Counted from the stretch's first letter, positions 35,770-47,961 are shown. The stretch is DNA of 64,000 nucleotides from Roseateles hydrophilus (GCF_026712245.1 NZ_JAPPUY010000002.1:372001-436000); one strand, 5' to 3'. Numbers and translations: made by a program. The notes: generated by a model not told the origin, from the sequence alone.

Positions 35770-36923
35770 CAGGGTTGTGTGAAGCGGTCGCCGGGCTTGA
35801 CCGGCTCCTTCACCGAGATGATGAGCGCGTAGGACACACGCTCGTAGACCTCGAAGACGAACAGCACGCCGTGGCGCTCGTCGGGCAGCTTGATGGCCTG
35901 CGGGCGGTCCTGCGTCTTGTCGACGGCCGCATCGCCGTCACGCCACAGCGCGAACACATGGCCGCGCTCGACGCCGTCGCGCTTGCCGCGGTTCAGCGCC
36001 ACGATCTGGTTCTGCCCGGCGTTGATGGCCTCGCCATAGATGGCAGCAATCTGGCCCGTCATCGGCCGGTCGGGTGCGTGGGGCACGTACCGCTCGAGGT
36101 TGCGCTGCGGCGCCGGGGCGAGGCGGTCGCCCACGCCCACCTCCTGCTTGGCCAGGCTGATCTGCAGCGTGGCGGGCACGATCTCGGTCTTGCCGTTGGC
36201 CAGTTGGCGGTTCTCGCCCTGGCGGATCAGGTCGGCGGTGCCGACGTAGGGTGCTTCGTAGCCCAGGATCTCGTTGCTGGCCGGGTCGCGCAGCACACGC
36301 GAAGTGCGGAAGATGCGGAAGTCCGTTGCGCCGCGGAAGTCGCCACGGGCGTAGGCCAGGTCGCCCTTGCCCAGCAGCACATGGCCTTCCTGCGTGGCGA
36401 CGATGCGCGGTGCGTTGGCCAGCGCGTCGGTGTCGAAGATGACGGCGTCGGTCAGGAAGGCTTGGATCAGGTGCAGCGGGATGGACGGGATGGCGCTGTT
36501 GTCCAGGGCCGAGATGCGCATCTGCGGGCGCAGCTTGACGGTGTCTCCCGCGCTGCCGCCCACGCGCTGGCCGAGTTGCAGGCGTGCGCGGCCGTCCACC
36601 TTGACCAGGTGCAGGATCTGGCCTGGGTAGATCAGGTGCGGGTTGCGGATCTGCTCGCGGTTCATGCCCCACAGCTCCGGCCAGCGCCAGGGGCTCTTCA
36701 GGAACAGCTGGGAGATGTCCCACAGCGTGTCACCGGCGACGACGGTGTGGCTGTCGGGCGCGTTGGGGGCCAGCTCGGACAGCGGCACGCCGGCGCCCGC
36801 CACTTGCTCGGCCACGCGGCGCTGTTCGGCGGTAACGGGAAAGGTCTGCGCCCAGGCGGCGGTTGTCGCGAGGGTCAGGCAGGCCGCAAGAACAGCGAGG
36901 TAGGCGGGGCGGGCAGCGGGCAT
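35769..36923 (-). CDS. LysM-domain periplasmic protein
   Basis: Exported protein of 384 residues. Signal peptide [20 protein letters not shown] ends near AWA (about residue 24). One LysM peptidoglycan-binding domain spans about 57-107: [17 protein letters not shown] through [11 protein letters not shown]. The remaining 270 residues have no recognised domain but contain an [15 protein letters not shown] and a [17 protein letters not shown] segment, resembling beta-rich FlgT-like domains. It is divergent from def across 129 bases and translationally coupled to dprA. The placement beside dprA and def is conserved in Burkholderiales. Confidence 0.88.
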   Translation of the reverse strand: MPAARPAYLAVLAACLTLATTAAWAQTFPVTAEQRRVAEQVAGAGVPLSELAPNAPDSHTVVAGDTLWDISQLFLKSPWRWPELWGMNREQIRNPHLIYPGQILHLVKVDGRARLQLGQRVGGSAGDTVKLRPQMRISALDNSAIPSIPLHLIQAFLTDAVIFDTDALANAPRIVATQEGHVLLGKGDLAYARGDFRGATDFRIFRTSRVLRDPASNEILGYEAPYVGTADLIRQGENRQLANGKTEIVPATLQISLAKQEVGVGDRLAPAPQRNLERYVPHAPDRPMTGQIAAIYGEAINAGQNQIVALNRGKRDGVERGHVFALWRDGDAAVDKTQDRPQAIKLPDERHGVLFVFEVYERVSYALIISVKEPVKPGDRFTQP

Positions 36924-37052
36924 CAGGCGCGGTCTCCGAGGGGGGATTGCCGGATCGGCGAAAATCCCGGCGATTCTGCCCGCATTCAACCCCGGCGGCC
37001 GGTGCTTGCGAGTGCTTACAAAGCGCGCGCCGTGGCCGGCGGCCCACATCCC

Positions 37053-37589
37053 ATGGCTCAACTCAACATCCTCCGCTACCCCGACCCGCGCCTGCACACC
37101 GTCGCCAAGCCCGTGGCCGAGGTCGACGCGCGCATCCGCCAGCTGGTGGATGACATGCTGGAAACCATGTACGCCGCCGACGGCGTGGGCCTGGCCGCCA
37201 CGCAGGTGGACGTGCATGAGCGCGTCGTCGTCATCGACACCTCGCAGGAGCGCGACACGCCGCGCGTGCTGATCAACCCCGAGATCATCCAGCGCAGCGA
37301 GCGCATGGTGGACGGCGAGGAGGGCTGCCTGTCGGTGCCCACCATCTACGACAAGGTGCCGCGCCATGCCGAGGTGACCGTGCGCGCCACCAACCGCGAT
37401 GGCGAGGTCTACGAATTCAGCGCCGACGGCCTGCTCGCCGTGTGCGTGCAGCATGAGCTGGACCACCTCGCCGGCAAGGTGTTCGTGGAGTACCTGAGCC
37501 CGCTCAAGCGCGACCGCATCAAGACCAAGCTGGTCAAGAAGGCCCGCGAGGACGAGGCCGAAGCCCGCCGTCGCCCGTCGCGGATCTGA
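37053..37589 (+). CDS. def: Peptide deformylase
   Basis: Removes the formyl group from nascent proteins. The 178-residue enzyme has all three motifs: GVGLAATQ at 44-51, EGCLS at 90-94 with metal ligand C92, and HELDH at 134-138 supplying H134 and H138 and catalytic E135. It is followed after four bases by fmt, which adds the formyl group to initiator tRNA, the standard def-fmt operon. The long C-terminal Arg/Lys-rich tail is usual in this group. Confidence 0.97.
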   Translation: MAQLNILRYPDPRLHTVAKPVAEVDARIRQLVDDMLETMYAADGVGLAATQVDVHERVVVIDTSQERDTPRVLINPEIIQRSERMVDGEEGCLSVPTIYDKVPRHAEVTVRATNRDGEVYEFSADGLLAVCVQHELDHLAGKVFVEYLSPLKRDRIKTKLVKKAREDEAEARRRPSRI

Positions 37590-37593
37590 GCGC

Positions 37594-38532
37594 ATGCGCG
37601 TCGTCTTTGCCGGCACGCCGGAATTTGCCGCCGTGGCGCTGGATGCACTGCTGGCCGCTGGCTTCAGCGTGCCGCTGGTGCTGACCCAGCCCGATCGTCC
37701 TGCCGGCCGCGGCATGAAGCTGCAGTCCTCCGCCGTCAAGCAGCGCGCCGTGGCGGCCGGCATCCCGGTGGCTCAGCCGCAGGGGCTGAAGCTGGACGGC
37801 AAGTATGCGGCCGATGCCGCCGCCGCCCGCGAGGCGCTGCTGGCGGCACAGGCGGACATGATGGTCGTCGCGGCCTACGGGCTGATCCTGCCGCCATGGG
37901 TGCTGGACATGCCCCCGCGCGGCTGCCTGAACATCCACGCCTCGCTGCTGCCACGCTGGCGCGGCGCGGCGCCCATCCACCGTGCCATCGAGGCCGGTGA
38001 CACCGAGACCGGCATCACCATCATGCAGATGGACGCCGGCCTGGACACGGGCGACATGCTGCTCGTCGAGCGCGAGCCCATCCGTGCCGACGACACCACG
38101 GCCGCGCTTCACGACCGCCTGGCTGCGCAGGGCGGGCGCCTCATCGTGCAGGCGCTGCAGGCGGCCCGACTGCAGCGCGCGCCGCAGCCAGCCGAGGGCG
38201 TGACCTATGCGCACAAGATCGAGAAGGCCGAGAGCACGATCGACTGGCGCCAGGCAGCGGCCGAGATCGAGCGCCGACTGCGCGCCTTCGACCCCTTCCC
38301 GGGCGGCGTGGCCACGCTGGCCGGCGAGGCCATCAAGGTCTGGCGCGCCGAGCTGGCCGAGGGGCACGGCACACCGGGTGAGGTCATCGCACCCGGGCCG
38401 GTGGTGGCCTGTGGCCAGGGCGCGTTGCGCCTGACCGAGCTGCAGCGCGCCGGCGGCAAGCGCGGCCCGGCGGCAGCCTTCCTGCAGGCGCGCCCGATCG
38501 CAGTGGGCGAGCGGTTCGAGCTGCCGGCTTGA
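37594..38532 (+). CDS. fmt: Methionyl-tRNA formyltransferase
   Basis: Formylates initiator Met-tRNA using 10-formyl-THF. The 312-residue protein starts [12 protein letters not shown], has [14 protein letters not shown] at 31-44, and the catalytic [18 protein letters not shown] at 113-130 with N113 and H115, plus D151 in [10 protein letters not shown]. The C-terminal OB-like tRNA-binding domain starts near 210. It is in the def-fmt-htpX order common in the group. Confidence 0.97.
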   Translation: MRVVFAGTPEFAAVALDALLAAGFSVPLVLTQPDRPAGRGMKLQSSAVKQRAVAAGIPVAQPQGLKLDGKYAADAAAAREALLAAQADMMVVAAYGLILPPWVLDMPPRGCLNIHASLLPRWRGAAPIHRAIEAGDTETGITIMQMDAGLDTGDMLLVEREPIRADDTTAALHDRLAAQGGRLIVQALQAARLQRAPQPAEGVTYAHKIEKAESTIDWRQAAAEIERRLRAFDPFPGGVATLAGEAIKVWRAELAEGHGTPGEVIAPGPVVACGQGALRLTELQRAGGKRGPAAAFLQARPIAVGERFELPA

Positions 38533-38589
38533 AATCCGCCTGGCGTGGCACCATCTGCCCGTCGTTGCCCACCACCGGAGTCTGCTGAC

Positions 38590-39447
38590 ATGTTCAACCT
38601 CGTGAAGACCGCCATCCTGATGGCCGCCATCACGGCGCTGTTCATGGCCGTCGGGGCCATGATCGGCGGCCAGACCGGCATGCTGATCGCGCTGCTCGTC
38701 GCGGTGGGCATGAACTTCTTCAGCTACTGGTTCTCGGCGGACATGGTGCTGAAGATGTACAACGCCCGCGAGGTCGACGCCTCGTCGGCGCCGCAGTTCT
38801 ACGGCATGGTGGCCGAGCTGGCCCAGCGCGCCAACCTGCCCATGCCGCGCGTCTATCTGATCGACGAGGCCGCGCCCAATGCCTTCGCCACCGGCCGCAA
38901 CCCCGAGCATGCCGCCGTCGCGGCGACGACCGGCATCCTGCGCGTGCTGTCCGAGCGCGAGCTGCGCGGCGTCATGGCGCACGAGCTGGCCCACGTGGCC
39001 CACCGTGACATCCTGATCAGCACCATCAGCGCCACCATGGCCGGCGCGATCTCCATGCTGGCCAACTTCGCGGCTTTCTTCGGCGGGCGCGACGAGAACG
39101 GCCGGCCCACCAACCCGATCGCCGGCATCGCCGTGGCCATCCTGGCGCCGATTGCGGCCAGCCTGATCCAAATGGCCATCAGCCGCGCCCGCGAGTTCGA
39201 GGCCGACCGGGGCGGCGCCGAGATCTCCGGCGACCCGGCCGCGCTGGCCTCGGCGCTGGACAAGATCCACCGCTACGCCCAGGGCATCCCGATGGCGCCG
39301 GCCGAGGCCCATCCCGAGACGGCGCAGATGATGATCATGAACCCGCTGTCCGGTGGCGGCCTGCGCGGCCTGTTCTCCACGCACCCGGCCACCGAGGAGC
39401 GCGTGGCGCGCCTGATGGCGATGGCGCGTGGCGGCGGCCGGCGTTGA
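38590..39447 (+). CDS. htpX: Zinc metalloprotease HtpX (first copy)
   Basis: Inner-membrane M48 protease in quality control of misfolded membrane proteins. The 285-residue protein has two N-terminal helices (about 5-25 and 30-48), the active site [10 protein letters not shown] at 131-140 (ligands H131 and H135, catalytic E132), two further hydrophobic segments, and [16 protein letters not shown] at 198-213 providing the third ligand E204. It lies 58 bases after fmt. A second, diverged HtpX is encoded at 62044-62925. Confidence 0.95.
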   Translation: MFNLVKTAILMAAITALFMAVGAMIGGQTGMLIALLVAVGMNFFSYWFSADMVLKMYNAREVDASSAPQFYGMVAELAQRANLPMPRVYLIDEAAPNAFATGRNPEHAAVAATTGILRVLSERELRGVMAHELAHVAHRDILISTISATMAGAISMLANFAAFFGGRDENGRPTNPIAGIAVAILAPIAASLIQMAISRAREFEADRGGAEISGDPAALASALDKIHRYAQGIPMAPAEAHPETAQMMIMNPLSGGGLRGLFSTHPATEERVARLMAMARGGGRR

Positions 39448-39482
39448 TTCAAGCTGGCGCCCTGCACGCCGATAAGGTCACC

Positions 39483-39848
39483 ATGAAGCGTCTTCTTCTC
39501 GTGCTGCCCCTGCTCGCTGCGCTGTCCGCCTGCGAGCAGCTGGGCATCGAGGACCCCGCCAAGGTGGCGGCCGCCAAGGAGGCCGACGGCAAGGCCATCG
39601 GCAGTGCCTGCCGGCATGCGATGCGCGCCATCGAGGACTGCTACGTGCTCAACCCCAAGGCGCAGAAGGCGGCGGTGCATGCCGGCTGGCGCGAGATGGA
39701 CGAGTACATGCGCGAGAACAAGCTCGAAGGCGTGGCGCCGGTGGTGCCGCGCCCAGGCGCCAAGCCCTCCCAGCCGGCCGAGGATGCCGAGGACAAGCCC
39801 GCCGAGAAGTCGACAGACAAGTCGGCCGACAAGGCCAAGGCGCACTGA
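39483..39848 (+). CDS. Hypothetical lipoprotein
   Basis: Small protein of 121 residues with lipoprotein signal MKRLLLVLPLLAALSAC; LSAC at 14-17 is a good lipobox with C17 as the acylated residue. The mature part has two more cysteines (SACRHAMRAIEDCY), a helical stretch AAVHAGWREMDEYMRENKLE and a charged, repetitive K/D/E/A tail (KPAEKSTDKSADKAKAH). Asp at +2 is absent (CEQ), so outer-membrane sorting is expected. I do not recognise a function. It follows htpX by 35 bases. Confidence 0.75.
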   Translation: MKRLLLVLPLLAALSACEQLGIEDPAKVAAAKEADGKAIGSACRHAMRAIEDCYVLNPKAQKAAVHAGWREMDEYMRENKLEGVAPVVPRPGAKPSQPAEDAEDKPAEKSTDKSADKAKAH

Positions 39849-39966
39849 CCAGCGCCGCCAGCCGCAGTTGGCGCCCTCAATCCGGCGGATCGTCGCGACC
39901 GGCGCGACCGGCGCCGCGCTGCTGGGCAACATGCCGTCCATCGCAACCCGCTTGATGGAGCCCGCC

Positions 39967-40713
39967 ATGAACACCTCCCGCCGCCTCTTCGCCCTCGGCC
40001 TGGTCAGTGCCGCCGTGATCTGCACCTCGGCCCATGCCTGGAGCTGGGGCGGCAAGAGCGAGCGCGTCGCCGGCACCGGCGACGTCACGGCCGAGGTCCG
40101 CGACGTCAGCGGCTTTGACAGCGTCTCGCTGAGCGGCGGCTTCAATGTGCAGATCCGCCAAGGCGCGGGCGGCAAGGTCGAGGTCAAGGCCGACCGCAAC
40201 CTGCTGCCCTACATCGAGACGCAGCTGGACGGCCGCACGCTGCGCATCCAGCCCAGGAAGGGCTTCAGCCTGTCGACGCAGACGACGCCCGCCCTCACGA
40301 TCGAGATGCCGGCGCTGCGCAGCGTGGCCGTTGCCGGCTCGGGCACCATCAACGTGGACGCGATGAAGACGGGCAATGTCGAAGCTGCCATCGCCGGTTC
40401 GGGCGACATCCGCTTCGCCAACCTGACTGCCGAGAAGCTGGCCATGAAGGTCAGCGGCGCCGGGGACATCGTGGCCAGCGGACGTGCCGCGAGCGCCTCG
40501 GTCACCATTGCCGGCAGCGGCGATGTGAAGGCGGCCGAGCTGGTGGCCGACGAGGTCAAGGTCAGCATCGCCGGCAGCGGCGACGCGCGGGTCAACGCGA
40601 CGAAGAAGCTCAATGTCAGCATCGCGGGCTCGGGTGATGTGCGTTACGCCGGCTCGCCGGAGATCTCCTCCTCCATCGCCGGCAGCGGCGGCGTGACGCG
40701 CATTGACAAGTGA
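39967..40713 (+). CDS. DUF2807 (head-GIN) exported protein
   Basis: Exported protein of 248 residues. Signal peptide MNTSRRLFALGLVSAAVICT is followed by the DUF2807 auto-transporter adhesin head GIN domain: GFDSVSLSGGFNVQIRQG, then seven tandem strands around a G-S-G-D core (VAGSGTINV, IAGSGDIRF, VSGAGDIVA, IAGSGDVKA, IAGSGDARV, IAGSGDVRY, IAGSGGVTR), forming a regular beta-solenoid. Role is unknown, probably surface or periplasmic. In-frame Met codons a few codons upstream are possible starts; 39967 gives the cleanest leader. Confidence 0.82.
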   Translation: MNTSRRLFALGLVSAAVICTSAHAWSWGGKSERVAGTGDVTAEVRDVSGFDSVSLSGGFNVQIRQGAGGKVEVKADRNLLPYIETQLDGRTLRIQPRKGFSLSTQTTPALTIEMPALRSVAVAGSGTINVDAMKTGNVEAAIAGSGDIRFANLTAEKLAMKVSGAGDIVASGRAASASVTIAGSGDVKAAELVADEVKVSIAGSGDARVNATKKLNVSIAGSGDVRYAGSPEISSSIAGSGGVTRIDK

Positions 40714-40784
40714 GCCCCCGGCGGCCGTGAGGCCGGCCGCAGCGCAGGCCCGGCTGCCGCACAAGCTGCGTCGACAATGCCGCG

Positions 40785-41504
40785 ATGCAGCTCGTTGAAC
40801 GACTGCGTGCGCTGGCGGCGGATGCCGATTTCCGCCAAGGCGTGCGCGACATGGCCTCCCCGTCGCTGGGGCTGGCCGCCTGGGGCCTGGTGACCGGCGT
40901 CACGATGGTGAAGAGCGGCCTCAGCCTGCCGCTGGCCTTCGGCATGTCGCTGCTGGTGTTTGCCGGCAGCGCGCAGCTGACGGCGCTGCCGCTGATCGCG
41001 GCCGGCGCGCCGCTGTGGGTGCTGTTGGCCACGGCCTTCTGCGTGAACCTGCGCTTCGTCATCTTCAGTGCGCAGTGGCGCCACTACTTCGGCCACCTGC
41101 CGCGCGCCCAGCGGCTGATGCGGACCTACTTTGCCGCCGACCTGAACTTCGTCTACTTCGTCAAGCGCTTCCCCGACCCCGTGGCCCAGCCGGCGCAGGC
41201 GCGCTACTTCTGGGGCGGCGTGGCGGTGAACTGGCCCACCTGGCAGGCCTGCTCCTTCACCGGCATCCTGCTGGCTGACAGCATTCCGGCGCACTGGGGC
41301 ATTGGCTTTGCCGGCGTGCTGGCGCTGCTGGGGCTGTCGTACTCGCTGCTCAGCGAGAAGACGCTGTGGTGGGTGGCGCTGACGGCCGGGGCCGTGTCAA
41401 TTGCCACCTACGCGCTGCCGCTGAAGCTCAACATCCTGTGCGCCATCGTCGCGGCCGGTGCCGTGGGCTGGTGGTTGGATGCCCGCAAGGCGCGCCATGA
41501 GTGA
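40785..41504 (+). CDS. azlC: AzlC-family branched-chain amino acid exporter, large subunit
   Basis: Inner-membrane protein of 239 residues with about seven helices. FRQGVRDMASPSLGLAAWGL near the N-terminus, SGLSLPLAFGMSLLVFAGSA and CVNLRFVIFSAQWRHYF are characteristic of AzlC/BrnF, the large subunit of exporters for branched-chain amino acids and methionine. It overlaps the azlD-like gene by eight bases, so the two subunits are translationally coupled. The exact exported amino acid is not shown by sequence. Confidence 0.9.
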   Translation: MQLVERLRALAADADFRQGVRDMASPSLGLAAWGLVTGVTMVKSGLSLPLAFGMSLLVFAGSAQLTALPLIAAGAPLWVLLATAFCVNLRFVIFSAQWRHYFGHLPRAQRLMRTYFAADLNFVYFVKRFPDPVAQPAQARYFWGGVAVNWPTWQACSFTGILLADSIPAHWGIGFAGVLALLGLSYSLLSEKTLWWVALTAGAVSIATYALPLKLNILCAIVAAGAVGWWLDARKARHE

Positions 41505-41826
41505 CGCGCTGACCTGGGTGGCCCTGTTCGGGCTGGGCGTGGTCACGGTGATCACGCGTGGCTTCTTCATGATCAGCGACCAGCCGCTGCCCATGCCCGG
41601 CTGGCTGCGCGAGCTGCTGAAGGTGGCACCGCTGGCGGCGCTGGTGGCTGTCGTGGCGCCGGAGATCTTCATGACGCAGGGCCAGCTCATCACCACCTGG
41701 CAGGACGCGCGCTGGCCCGGCGCGCTGGCCGCGACCGGCTACTACTTCTGGCGCCGCGACATCCTGGGCACCATCCTCGTCGGCATGGCGGTCATGCTGC
41801 CGCTCAAGCTGAGCCTTGGCTGGTAA
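41497..41826 (+). CDS. azlD: AzlD-family amino acid exporter, small subunit
   Basis: Small inner-membrane partner of AzlC, 109 residues with four hydrophobic segments: [39 protein letters not shown], a central loop with [16 protein letters not shown] and [16 protein letters not shown]. The TRGFF and KVAPLAAL elements are typical of AzlD/BrnE. The start at 41497 lies inside the end of azlC. Confidence 0.9.
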   Translation: MSDALTWVALFGLGVVTVITRGFFMISDQPLPMPGWLRELLKVAPLAALVAVVAPEIFMTQGQLITTWQDARWPGALAATGYYFWRRDILGTILVGMAVMLPLKLSLGW

Positions 41827-41887
41827 CCGCGCCGGAACGCGGGGCGGTGAGAATGCCGGCAGTTTTCATCAACTGCACCGCCCGACC

Positions 41888-43081
41888 ATGAACGTCATCC
41901 GCTTCTCCGACCTGATCGCCGCCGGCAAGGTGTCCGGCCAGCGCGTCTTCATCCGCGCCGACCTGAACGTGCCGCAGGACGATAACGGCAAGATCACCGA
42001 AGACACCCGTATCCGCGCTTCGCTGCCCGCCATCAAGGCCGCGCTGGACGCCGGCGCCGCCGTGATGGTCACGTCCCACCTGGGCCGCCCGACCGAGGGT
42101 GAGTTCAAGCCCGAAGACTCGCTGGCCCCGGTGGCCGAGCGCATGGCCGAGTTGCTGGGCCGCCCGGTGCCGTTGAAGGCCAACTGGGTTGACGGCGTCG
42201 ACGTGGCCCCGGGCGAGCTGGTGCTGCTGGAGAACTGCCGCGTCAACAAGGGCGAGAAGAAGTGCAGCGAAGAGCTGTCGCAGAAGCTGGCCGCGCTGTG
42301 CGACATCTTCGTGCACGACGCCTTCGGCACCGCCCACCGTGCCGAGGCCACGACCTACGGCATCGCCAAGTTCGCCAAGATCGCGTGCGCCGGCCCGCTG
42401 CTGGCCGCCGAGATCGACGCCATCTCCAAGGCGCTGGCCAACCCGAAGCGTCCGCTGGTGGCCATCGTCGCCGGCTCCAAGGTGTCGACCAAGCTGACCA
42501 TCCTGCAAAGCCTGTCCAAGAACGTCGACGGTCTGATCGTGGGTGGCGGCATTGCCAACACGTTCATGCTGGCTGCCGGCCTGAAGATCGGCAAGTCGCT
42601 GGCCGAGCCGGACCTGGTCGACCAGGCCAAGGCCGTCATTGCTGCGATGGCCGAGCGTGGTGCCGCCGTGCCGATTCCTGAAGACGTGGTCACGGCCAAG
42701 CGCTTTGCCGCTGATGCCGAAGCCACCGTCAAGGCCGCCGCCGACGTGGCCGACGACGACCTCATCCTGGACATCGGCCCCAAGACCGCCGCCAAGCTGG
42801 CCGAGCAGCTGAAGGCCGCCGGCACCATCGTCTGGAACGGCCCGGTGGGCGTGTTCGAGTTCGACGCTTTCGCCCAGGGCACCGAGACGCTGGCCCGCGC
42901 CATCGCCGACAGCAGCGCCTTCAGCATCGCTGGCGGCGGCGACACGCTGGCGGCCATCGCCAAGTACGGCATTGAGAAGGACGTGGGCTACATCTCCACC
43001 GGCGGCGGTGCCTTCCTGGAAGTGCTGGAAGGCAAGACGCTGCCGGCGTTTGAGATCCTCAGCCAGCGCGCAGCTGGCTGA
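41888..43081 (+). CDS. pgk: Phosphoglycerate kinase
   Basis: Glycolytic and gluconeogenic enzyme interconverting 1,3-bisphosphoglycerate and 3-phosphoglycerate with ADP/ATP. The 397-residue protein has [11 protein letters not shown] at 21-31, VTSHLGRP at 61-68, [31 protein letters not shown] and [12 protein letters not shown], all core PGK motifs. pyk lies 6 kb downstream and maeB between, giving a loose central-carbon cluster. The last codons fall inside a three-copy 30-base repeat. Confidence 0.97.
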   Translation: MNVIRFSDLIAAGKVSGQRVFIRADLNVPQDDNGKITEDTRIRASLPAIKAALDAGAAVMVTSHLGRPTEGEFKPEDSLAPVAERMAELLGRPVPLKANWVDGVDVAPGELVLLENCRVNKGEKKCSEELSQKLAALCDIFVHDAFGTAHRAEATTYGIAKFAKIACAGPLLAAEIDAISKALANPKRPLVAIVAGSKVSTKLTILQSLSKNVDGLIVGGGIANTFMLAAGLKIGKSLAEPDLVDQAKAVIAAMAERGAAVPIPEDVVTAKRFAADAEATVKAAADVADDDLILDIGPKTAAKLAEQLKAAGTIVWNGPVGVFEFDAFAQGTETLARAIADSSAFSIAGGGDTLAAIAKYGIEKDVGYISTGGGAFLEVLEGKTLPAFEILSQRAAG

Positions 43082-43140
43082 TTGACGGGCGGCCAGCGCG
43101 CCGCCGGCTGATCGACGGGCCGCCAGCGCGCTGCTGGCTG
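43063..43140 (+). repeat. Three tandem 30-base palindromic repeats at the pgk 3' end
   Basis: Units start at 43063, 43093 and 43123. Each contains CCAGCGCGC-N-GC(T/C)GGCTGAT followed by GACGGGC in the first two. Within each unit CCAGC pairs with GCTGG (GCCGG in the second), so three consecutive hairpins form. The first unit overlaps the last pgk codons and its stop. No T-run follows, so it is not a standard intrinsic terminator. Confidence 0.75.
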
Positions 43141-43207
43141 ATTCCGTCACGCTCTGCCCGGCTGTCCCGGATGGACGCCGGGTCGGCCGGGCCTCCACAA
43201 TGGCCCG

Positions 43208-44464
43208 ATGGTTCTGCGCTGGCTGCTCGCCTTGCTCGTCGTCGTGACGCTGCTGGGCCTATGGGCCAACGAGCACGGCATGACGCGACGCGTGGTGCTC
43301 GACGGGCGCGCGCCCGGCCAGCATCTGGAAGTGGTGGATGACAGCGGCAGTGGCGGCGCCAGCCGTGCCCAGCTCAGCGAGACCGCGGACGGCGCGCGAT
43401 TGCTGCGCTGCGACATCCAGCCCGGTTTTGACTGGCCTTTCTGTGAGCTGCAGATCTCACCCACCGAGGGCGATCTGAATCTCACCCGCTTCAGCAGCTT
43501 GCGCCTGTGGGTCAGCGTGTCCGGCCCGCAAAAGGACGGCGGGCCGGCGCAGTTGCGCGTGTTCCTGCGCAGCTTCCATCCGGACTACCCCGGCACTGGC
43601 AGTGGCCAAGACCTGAAGCCGCACGAGGTCATCTTCGCGCCGGCCGGTTTGGCCATGCCGGTGGAGCTGCGACTGTCGCAATTCATGGTCAGCAGCTGGT
43701 GGGCACAGACCCATCCGTTGCCGGTGCACCTGATGGGCCCGCAGCTCAACCGCGTGCGCGCCATCAGCTTCAGCACCGGGGGCCAGGTGTTGCCCGGCGA
43801 GCATGTCATCCGCCTCGAGCGCGCCGAGCTGATCGGCCACTGGGTGGCGCCCGAGACCTTCCGGCTGGGCCTGGTGGGGCTGTGGATGTTCAGCCTGCTG
43901 GGCTATCTGGTGTGGGAGAGCTGGCTGGTGCGGGCGCGGCTGCGCCGCTCGGTGAAGCGCTCGCAGGTGCTGGAGAAGCTCGCGCTGCGCGACCCGCTGA
44001 CCCAGGTGGCCAACCGCGAGGGCCTGAACCGGGCGCTGGAGTTGTTGATGCGCGCGCAGGGCGAGCTGATCTTCCCCATGTCGGTCGTGTTCGTCGACGC
44101 GGACCACTTCAAGCGCATCAATGACGAGCACGGCCATGAGGTGGGCGACCAGGTGCTGACGCTGCTGGCGCAGACGCTGCGCGCCAACCTGCCGCGGGAT
44201 GATCTGGTGGCGCGCTGGGGCGGCGAGGAGTTCGTGCTCGTGATGCCGCAGACGCCAGCGGGCGAAGCCGTGGCCGTGGCCGAGCGGCTGCGCGGCGTGC
44301 TGGCCCGCACGCGCTGGCCGGCTGGCCTGGCCGTGACGGCCAGCTGGGGCGTGGCCGAGGCCTGCAACGAGGCCGGGCTGGAGGCTGCGATGCGCGAGGC
44401 CGACCAGGCCATGTACCGCGCCAAGCATGCCGGGCGCGACCGCGTGATATCGGCTTCGGCATAG
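43208..44464 (+). CDS. Membrane-anchored GGDEF diguanylate cyclase
   Basis: Makes cyclic di-GMP from two GTP. The 418-residue protein has an N-terminal helix (3-20), a periplasmic sensor region (about 21-218) of no recognised family, a second helix (219-240), a short coiled-coil linker and the GGDEF domain from about 258. Active-site residues are intact: D298/D300 region VFVDADHFKRIND and GGEEF at 338-342. The allosteric I-site (R-x-x-D five residues before GGEEF) is missing; PRDD is there instead, so product inhibition may be lost. It lies between pgk and maeB. Confidence 0.9.
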   Translation: MVLRWLLALLVVVTLLGLWANEHGMTRRVVLDGRAPGQHLEVVDDSGSGGASRAQLSETADGARLLRCDIQPGFDWPFCELQISPTEGDLNLTRFSSLRLWVSVSGPQKDGGPAQLRVFLRSFHPDYPGTGSGQDLKPHEVIFAPAGLAMPVELRLSQFMVSSWWAQTHPLPVHLMGPQLNRVRAISFSTGGQVLPGEHVIRLERAELIGHWVAPETFRLGLVGLWMFSLLGYLVWESWLVRARLRRSVKRSQVLEKLALRDPLTQVANREGLNRALELLMRAQGELIFPMSVVFVDADHFKRINDEHGHEVGDQVLTLLAQTLRANLPRDDLVARWGGEEFVLVMPQTPAGEAVAVAERLRGVLARTRWPAGLAVTASWGVAEACNEAGLEAAMREADQAMYRAKHAGRDRVISASA

Positions 44465-44540
44465 ATTGCCAAGAAACCGGCATCAAGCCGGGCTGAAACG
44501 CGGCGTAATCTCGTGGGTTCCCTCTGCGAGACCGACCGCC

Positions 44541-46868
<2,328 letters not shown>

Positions 46869-46934
46869 CCGTCATTGCGGTTTTGTGCGGGCCGAGCGCC
46901 GGGCCGCTCCCAAGCCGGCCCGCCTTGGCGATGT

Positions 46935-46978
46935 GCTCGCGGCTCGACGCTGCGAGCTTCGCCGTCCCCCCGGGGGAC
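46935..46978. terminator. Possible terminator region between maeB and DMT transporter
   Basis: Between these convergent genes GCTCGC (46935-46940) pairs with GCGAGC (46952-46957), and a near-perfect GTCCCCC/GGGGGAC palindrome follows (46964-46978). Neither is followed by a T-run. They may act as REP-like 3' barriers. Confidence 0.35.
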
Positions 46979-46997
46979 CAACCGACCTCGCTCGCGT

Positions 46998-47924
46998 TCA
47001 GCGACGCGAGGCTGGGCGAGGGGCTGGGTTCCCCGGGCTGAACTGCGCCAGCGCCACACCGGCCAGGATGACGCCGGCGCCCAGCAATTTGTGGGCGCTG
47101 AACTGCTCGCCGCCCAGCAGCCACGCGGCCAAGCCGGCCACCAGCGGCATCAGGTAGATCAGCGGCGCTGTGCGTGCCACACCGCGCCGCTCGTTGGCCC
47201 AGCCCCAGGCCAGCCAGCCGATGAAGCCGCCGCCGGCCACCTGCCAGACGACGCCGCTCCACACCCAGGTGGGCTGGCCGGCCCAGTCCATCGCGAGCAG
47301 GGCCGGCGCGCACCAGGCCAGCATGGGCAGCGTGCAGACCAGGCTGCCATAGGCCAGCACGGTGACACCGCCGTGGTGCTGGATCAGCGGCTTGCTGGCC
47401 ACGGTGTAGTAGCTGAACAGCGCGGCGGCGGCCAGCAGCATCAGGTCGCCCAGGCCGGCCTGCCAGTCCGCCTGCTGGGCGCCCAGCAGCTTGTCGGCCA
47501 TGAACAGCAGTGCGCCCGCCGCCGCTGCGGCAACGCCTGCGATCTGGCCGCGTGACAGCCGCTCCACGCCACTCAAGCGCAGGATCAGCAAGGTGAACAC
47601 CGGCCCGCAGGCCAGCAGCACGCTGGCGCTGAAGGCGGTGGAGCCCTGCATGCCGTAGTTGGACAGCATCAGGTGCAGGCCCTGGCCCACCAGCGTCAGG
47701 CGCACCAGCGGCCACACCTCGCCACGGTCCAGGCGGGGCCAGCGCCGCCCGAAGCGCCAGCACAGCAGGGCCACGGCGCACAGCGGCACCAGCAGGTAGC
47801 GCAGGCCCAGGAAACCCGCAGGCCCGACCTGGTTGAACAAGGCCTTGGACAGCGGGAAGTTCAGGCCCCAGACCAGCACGACGGCCAGGGCGGCCAAGAA
47901 GGGGGTGGTCTGGCGGTCGATCAT
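46998..47924 (-). CDS. EamA/DMT-family transporter
   Basis: Inner-membrane protein of 308 residues with ten hydrophobic helices in two EamA repeats. FLAALAVVLVWGLNFPLSKA opens the first, GLHLMLSNYGMQGSTAFSAS and the gap before GQIAGVAAAAAGALLFMADK end it, and LMLLAAAALFSYYTVASKPL opens the second. The family exports amino acids and metabolites. It is divergent from an XRE-cupin regulator with which it shares only 20 bases, so it is the likely regulatory target. The Met at 47924 is preferred; one at 47936 would almost reach the divergent start. Confidence 0.88.
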   Translation of the reverse strand: MIDRQTTPFLAALAVVLVWGLNFPLSKALFNQVGPAGFLGLRYLLVPLCAVALLCWRFGRRWPRLDRGEVWPLVRLTLVGQGLHLMLSNYGMQGSTAFSASVLLACGPVFTLLILRLSGVERLSRGQIAGVAAAAAGALLFMADKLLGAQQADWQAGLGDLMLLAAAALFSYYTVASKPLIQHHGGVTVLAYGSLVCTLPMLAWCAPALLAMDWAGQPTWVWSGVVWQVAGGGFIGWLAWGWANERRGVARTAPLIYLMPLVAGLAAWLLGGEQFSAHKLLGAGVILAGVALAQFSPGNPAPRPASRR

Positions 47925-47937
47925 TTCGGCTAGCATC

Positions 47938-47961
47938 TTCTCATATGGGAGAAAACTTCTC
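47938..47961. promoter_or_regulatory. Overlapping inverted repeats at the transporter/XRE-cupin junction
   Basis: Three half-sites alternate: TTCTC (47938-47942), GAGAA (47949-47953) and TTCTC (47957-47961), forming two overlapping dyads across the regulator's start codon and the 5' edge of the divergent transporter. This fits an autoregulatory operator of the XRE-type protein encoded here. Confidence 0.4.

Noticed and set aside
43063-43140. CRISPR-like array (30-base period)
   Set aside because: The units are contiguous, diverged copies with no spacers, overlap the end of pgk, and no cas genes are present.
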